Part shown: positions 7,901 through 8,697 of the stretch, one piece after another
Layout of the letters: the number at the start of each line of letters is the position of its first letter
How positions within the stretch are numbered: position 1 is the first letter of the stretch
Assembly (NCBI GenBank): GCA_031279875.1
Contig: JAITHS010000327.1
Location: 1-8,697 of the forward strand
Direction: 5' to 3'
From: Tannerella sp.
GTDB lineage: Bacteria > Bacteroidota > Bacteroidia > Bacteroidales > Tannerellaceae
Length of the DNA stretch: 8,697 bases
Program-made: the position numbers and the translations under genes
The notes under the pieces: generated by a model
What the model saw: the letters and a program-made list of their open reading frames with translations, nothing else
Databases searched by the model: none
What the model was told of the DNA's origin: nothing

Positions 7901-8314
7901 CTTTTTCGCTACGCCGTAGCCTATGGCAACGACTTCTTCGAGTTTTTGGACGTCTTCTTCAAGAATGATTTCAAGAACATCCTTGTTGTTGACAGGTACT
8001 TCCTGCGTCGCATATCCGATGTAGGATACGACAATTACTGCTCCGGCAGGTACGTTTTTGAGCGTCGCCTCGCCATTTTCGTTAGTGATGTCACCGATAG
8101 TGGTACCCTTGATGGTTATGTTAGCACCGGCAACAGGTCCCAACTCATCACTTACAACACATTTCACTGTCCGTCCTGTTTGTGCCGGATCGGACTCCTT
8201 TACTGATGAAGTATTGCCGTTTACCGCATAAGCAACTTCGGTTGCCATAAGACTTAATGTCATAGCTGTTAGGCAGATACACATCTTTTTAATTAAATAA
8301 AATCTCTTGTTCAT
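4910..8314 (-). CDS. susC: SusC/RagA family TonB-dependent outer-membrane oligosaccharide transporter
   Basis: The product has 1134 residues. A signal peptide ends at about AYA-30. A CarboxypepD_reg-like beta-sandwich lies at about 49-120 (VKCVVSDELGPVAGANITIKGT...GDITNENGEATL). The TonB box is EEVVAIGYG (126-134). The plug domain spans about 138-256 with the family signatures SFTIRGTGS, PMFVIDGIPI and AIYGSRGANGVVMITTKSG. A beta-barrel then runs to the C-terminus, ending in ISGGLSITF with the terminal Phe expected for barrel assembly. A calcium-loop-like DNNGDGKYGNSDD is at 935-947. There is no STN domain between signal peptide and sandwich, so it is not a signalling transducer to an anti-sigma factor. 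It is predicted to import oligosaccharides from the GH16/SusD side using TonB-ExbBD energy. It is the first gene of the operon; the start codon lies 26 nt downstream of the promoter box, with a leader rich in A and C. Confidence 0.96.
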   Translation of the reverse strand: MNKRFYLIKKMCICLTAMTLSLMATEVAYAVNGNTSSVKESDPAQTGRTVKCVVSDELGPVAGANITIKGTTIGDITNENGEATLKNVPAGAVIVVSYIGYATQEVPVNNKDVLEIILEEDVQKLEEVVAIGYGVAKKVNLTGAVTTIDAGKLEARPAPSLSASLAGLASGVNVLQSSGKPGSENVSFTIRGTGSFNGSSPMFVIDGIPIAGSDGVSIMNAINPDDVESVTFLKDAASSAIYGSRGANGVVMITTKSGKKDAKPSITYTGVFANEKAISNWRLLSDMPTWMELHNRTQLNNAPDVASLWYTQDVIDAWVYANAHPNEIYHDELTGTEIPNHIAYPNTDWAQIMFQPTFYQKHTLSVSGGSKTSNYLLSLGYQDNPGTLENTAQQRYNVRANIESKISDIITLGTQTFATKYYGEPGSVSMTYLFQAYPGINPKYKGEYGAGEDPQMTSMNNVLQSVAAAGGQNETTRINTSWYMALDLMEGLNVKTTFNWRDYFNEAATWSQDIPRKRFRTGDYENIGNLAEATTYRYMGRSSDYLLNVVANYSNKFGEHSISAMAGYEQAYSSSKAFSAQRKGLIDWGITDLTSATQGEGEVTGGSTLTDFAIISFFGRVNYDYKGKYLLEADLRRDASSKFAPDHRWGTFGGASLAWRISEEDFFLPLKDYVNNFKLRASYGVLGNTVSGNYDWQALYSKVNVVMDESVALGIVASQLSNPYLSWESVATTDFGFDASFLNNRLGIEFDWYNRATSGILTQPPIYHTLGTMGAPMSNTADMSNKGVDFTLNWRDKIGEVRYGISFNAGYNTNLVTKYKGKLKFEADPKVLDAWGNPTYRYTNFADVSNNSTSAVVEGHLYQEYYYNTPYSGSGKYLKGDGSIDPNGGPKDGIIRTKADLEWVKSMLAAGYSFNNQTVGPTGQHLWYGEMICADNNGDGKYGNSDDRKFSGKSSRPKWTFGSTINGEYKGIDISMTWAGRLGSYHYISERGAGASGLTQNTDALAANALSLHYWYDPVKAFNDYDNYDPATDPNANVNAKYPRIIVGGATTPANTFYLYNTSFLRLKTLSIGYALPKKWLSPAKISNLRLFFAGENLLTFMNERFLAVDPEQGGSLQVYPIAKMISGGLSITF

Positions 8315-8340
8315 TATGTTTTAGTTTTGGTTAGAGAATG

Positions 8341-8376
8341 CAAAGGTACGAAAACTGTGTTATCAAAAAAAAAAAA
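8341..8376 (-). promoter_or_regulatory. Bacteroidota-type promoter of the PUL operon
   Basis: On the minus strand, TACCTTTG (8341-8348) matches the Bacteroidota -7 consensus TAnnTTTG exactly. It is 26 nt before the susC ATG, implying a leader of roughly 20 nt. A TTTG at 8364-8367 ends a run of 12 T (8365-8376). Its spacing of 15 nt is shorter than the usual ~19-21 nt for the -33 element, but the T run covers the expected -33 position, so a degenerate T-rich -33 is likely. No clear operator was identified. Confidence 0.75.
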
Positions 8377-8422
8377 CAGTTAAAAAAACATAAAACGGGG
8401 TGAAATATGTTTTATAACATAA

Positions 8423-8451
8423 AAACCACGAGCCTTTGCAGTGGTTTGGAG
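8423..8451. repeat. Half copy of the palindromic repeat (R4) with its own hairpin
   Basis: cctttgcagtggtttggag (8433-8451) is the left half of the R1-R3 repeat, running straight into the ggtttggag that ends R1 and R3. The right half is missing, as if deleted between the two internal ggttt motifs. AAACCAC (8423-8429) pairs with GTGGTTT (8441-8447) around an 11-nt loop. Confidence 0.55.
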
Positions 8452-8458
8452 CAGGCGG

Positions 8459-8495
8459 AAACCCTTGCAGTGGTTTTAAACCCTGCAAGTGGTTT
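8459..8495. repeat. Palindromic interspersed repeat, copy R3
   Basis: This copy matches the inner 37 nt of R1 and R2 with one change (t at 8490 in place of c). The change improves the inner self-match, tggttt occurring in both halves. It has the same orientation as the left-hand copies and lies on the opposite side of the operon. Like R1 it is followed by ggag. Confidence 0.85.
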
Positions 8496-8498
8496 GGA

Positions 8499-8552
8499 GA
8501 AGGCAGAAAGCAGAAGGCAGAAAGCGGAAGGCAGAAGGCAGAAGGCAGAAGG
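8499..8552. repeat. 7-bp tandem array (gaaggca x 7.7)
   Basis: Seven full heptamers and five further bases run gaaggca, gaaagca, gaaggca, gaaagcg, gaaggca, gaaggca, gaaggca, gaagg. The strand is entirely purine apart from one c per unit. It starts 3 bp after the R3 copy and ends 1 bp before the next repeat module. Arrays like this commonly vary in copy number by slippage. Confidence 0.9.
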
Positions 8553-8553
8553 T

Positions 8554-8581
8554 TCCTCGCAATGACGAATGCCCTGTACGT
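8554..8581. repeat. 28-nt module shared with the left-hand 33-bp duplication
   Basis: The stretch tcctcgcaatgacgaatgcc continuing to cctgtacgt matches 556-583 with two mismatches (c for t at 8560, g for t at 8571). Here it is single and continues into cattataagcgg rather than into the ACGTTAACGT palindrome. Confidence 0.75.
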
Positions 8582-8648
8582 CATTATAAGCGGCGCAACC
8601 AAGTGTCGTCCCATGCGGGACTGCGTAATTAGTGTCTGTCATTGCGAG
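8556..8648. mobile_element. Possible 93-bp MITE-like element with 11-bp inverted ends
   Basis: CTCGCAATGAC (8556-8566) and GTCATTGCGAG (8638-8648) are perfect inverted repeats bounding 93 bp that include most of the 28-nt module and the whole 32-nt module. No target-site duplication is obvious at the edges, and there is no coding capacity. The left flank carries related pieces (ctcgtaatgac at 558-568, gtcattgc at 619-626). It may equally be two unrelated hits of a common repeat motif. Confidence 0.35.
8591..8622. repeat. 32-nt hairpin module, right copy
   Basis: This copy has 31 of 32 bases identical to 433-464 (c for t at the ninth position), in the same orientation about 8.16 kb away, with the GTCCC-atgc-GGGAC hairpin preserved. 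Together the two copies are direct repeats enclosing the complete PUL operon. Confidence 0.85.
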
Positions 8649-8672
8649 CAGGAATGATAGCACCAAACGATA

Positions 8673-8697
8673 GGTAATGACGGTACCCTAAACCCTT
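8673..8697. repeat. Start of a further repeat copy cut by the window edge
   Basis: ggtaatgacggtaccc followed by taaaccctt matches 253-277 at 24 of 25 positions. On the left this sequence leads directly into palindromic copy R1, so another R copy very probably continues beyond position 8697. Confidence 0.75.

Larger units (their letters stand above)
646..8348 (-). other. Polysaccharide utilization locus operon (susC-susD-BACON/FISUMP-GH16)
   Basis: Four minus-strand genes follow a single recognisable promoter, with gaps of 11, 18 and 23 bp, and end at a terminator-like hairpin. The order transporter, SusD, surface glycan-binding protein, endo-glycanase is the standard Bacteroidota PUL layout. 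The GH16 enzyme suggests a beta-glucan such as laminarin or mixed-linkage glucan as target (inference). No exo-acting glycosidase or dedicated regulator is present within the window. Confidence 0.85.
8315..8697. other. Upstream region of the PUL: promoter plus repeat block, no gene
   Basis: The first ~60 bp hold the susC leader and promoter. From about 8420 onward the sequence is a chain of repeat modules shared with 253-600, interrupted by a 7-bp tandem array. Open stretches on both strands here read through the repeats and give low-complexity peptides such as LLPSAFCLLPSAFC, which are not credible proteins. The neighbouring gene on the right is outside the window. Confidence 0.7.

Noticed and set aside
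8363..8666. Minus-strand open frames of about 83-84 residues rich in LLPSAFC
   Set aside because: These are read-through of the 7-bp gaaggca array, which gives a seven-residue peptide repeat in every frame. They also overlap the susC promoter.

Overview
The window looks like chromosomal DNA of a Bacteroidota (Bacteroidetes) bacterium, most likely of the Bacteroidales. Four things point there: a SusC/SusD pair, a BACON-domain lipoprotein, a perfect TAnnTTTG promoter box, and A-rich leaders without Shine-Dalgarno sequences. The species cannot be told from the sequence.

Layout. Positions 1-156 (+) hold the last 51 codons of an ABC-F ATPase of the EttA type, cut by the window edge. Positions 157-645 carry no gene. 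They contain an 11-bp tandem array, two copies of a 37-41 nt palindromic repeat, a 32-nt hairpin module, a perfect 33-bp tandem duplication and, at the end, a probable terminator for the minus-strand operon. Positions 646-8314 (-) are a compact four-gene polysaccharide utilization locus (PUL). In transcription order it encodes a SusC TonB-dependent transporter, a SusD glycan-binding lipoprotein, a lipoprotein with two BACON domains and a FISUMP domain, and a GH16 lipoprotein glycanase with the laminarinase-type ExDxxE site. Gaps between genes are only 11-23 bp, so one transcript is likely. Positions 8315-8697 hold the operon promoter (TACCTTTG at 8341-8348, minus strand, next to a 12-base T tract). 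Beyond it lies a second block of the same repeat modules seen on the left, plus a 7-bp tandem array.

How the genes work together (inference from family knowledge). The GH16 enzyme would cut a beta-glucan, most likely beta-1,3 or mixed-linkage, at the cell surface. The BACON/FISUMP protein and SusD would bind the polymer and its fragments. SusC would import the oligosaccharides across the outer membrane using TonB energy. No exo-glucosidase and no regulator (HTCS, SusR, ECF/anti-sigma) is visible here, and the SusC lacks the N-terminal STN signalling domain, so these functions must lie elsewhere.

The most unusual aspect is not a gene. Both sides of the PUL carry the same set of short repeat modules in the same orientation (253-277 with 8673-8697; 266-306 and 371-411 with 8459-8495; 433-464 with 8591-8622; 556-583 with 8554-8581). 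They look like a non-coding interspersed repeat family of REP or MITE type, and they bracket the whole operon.
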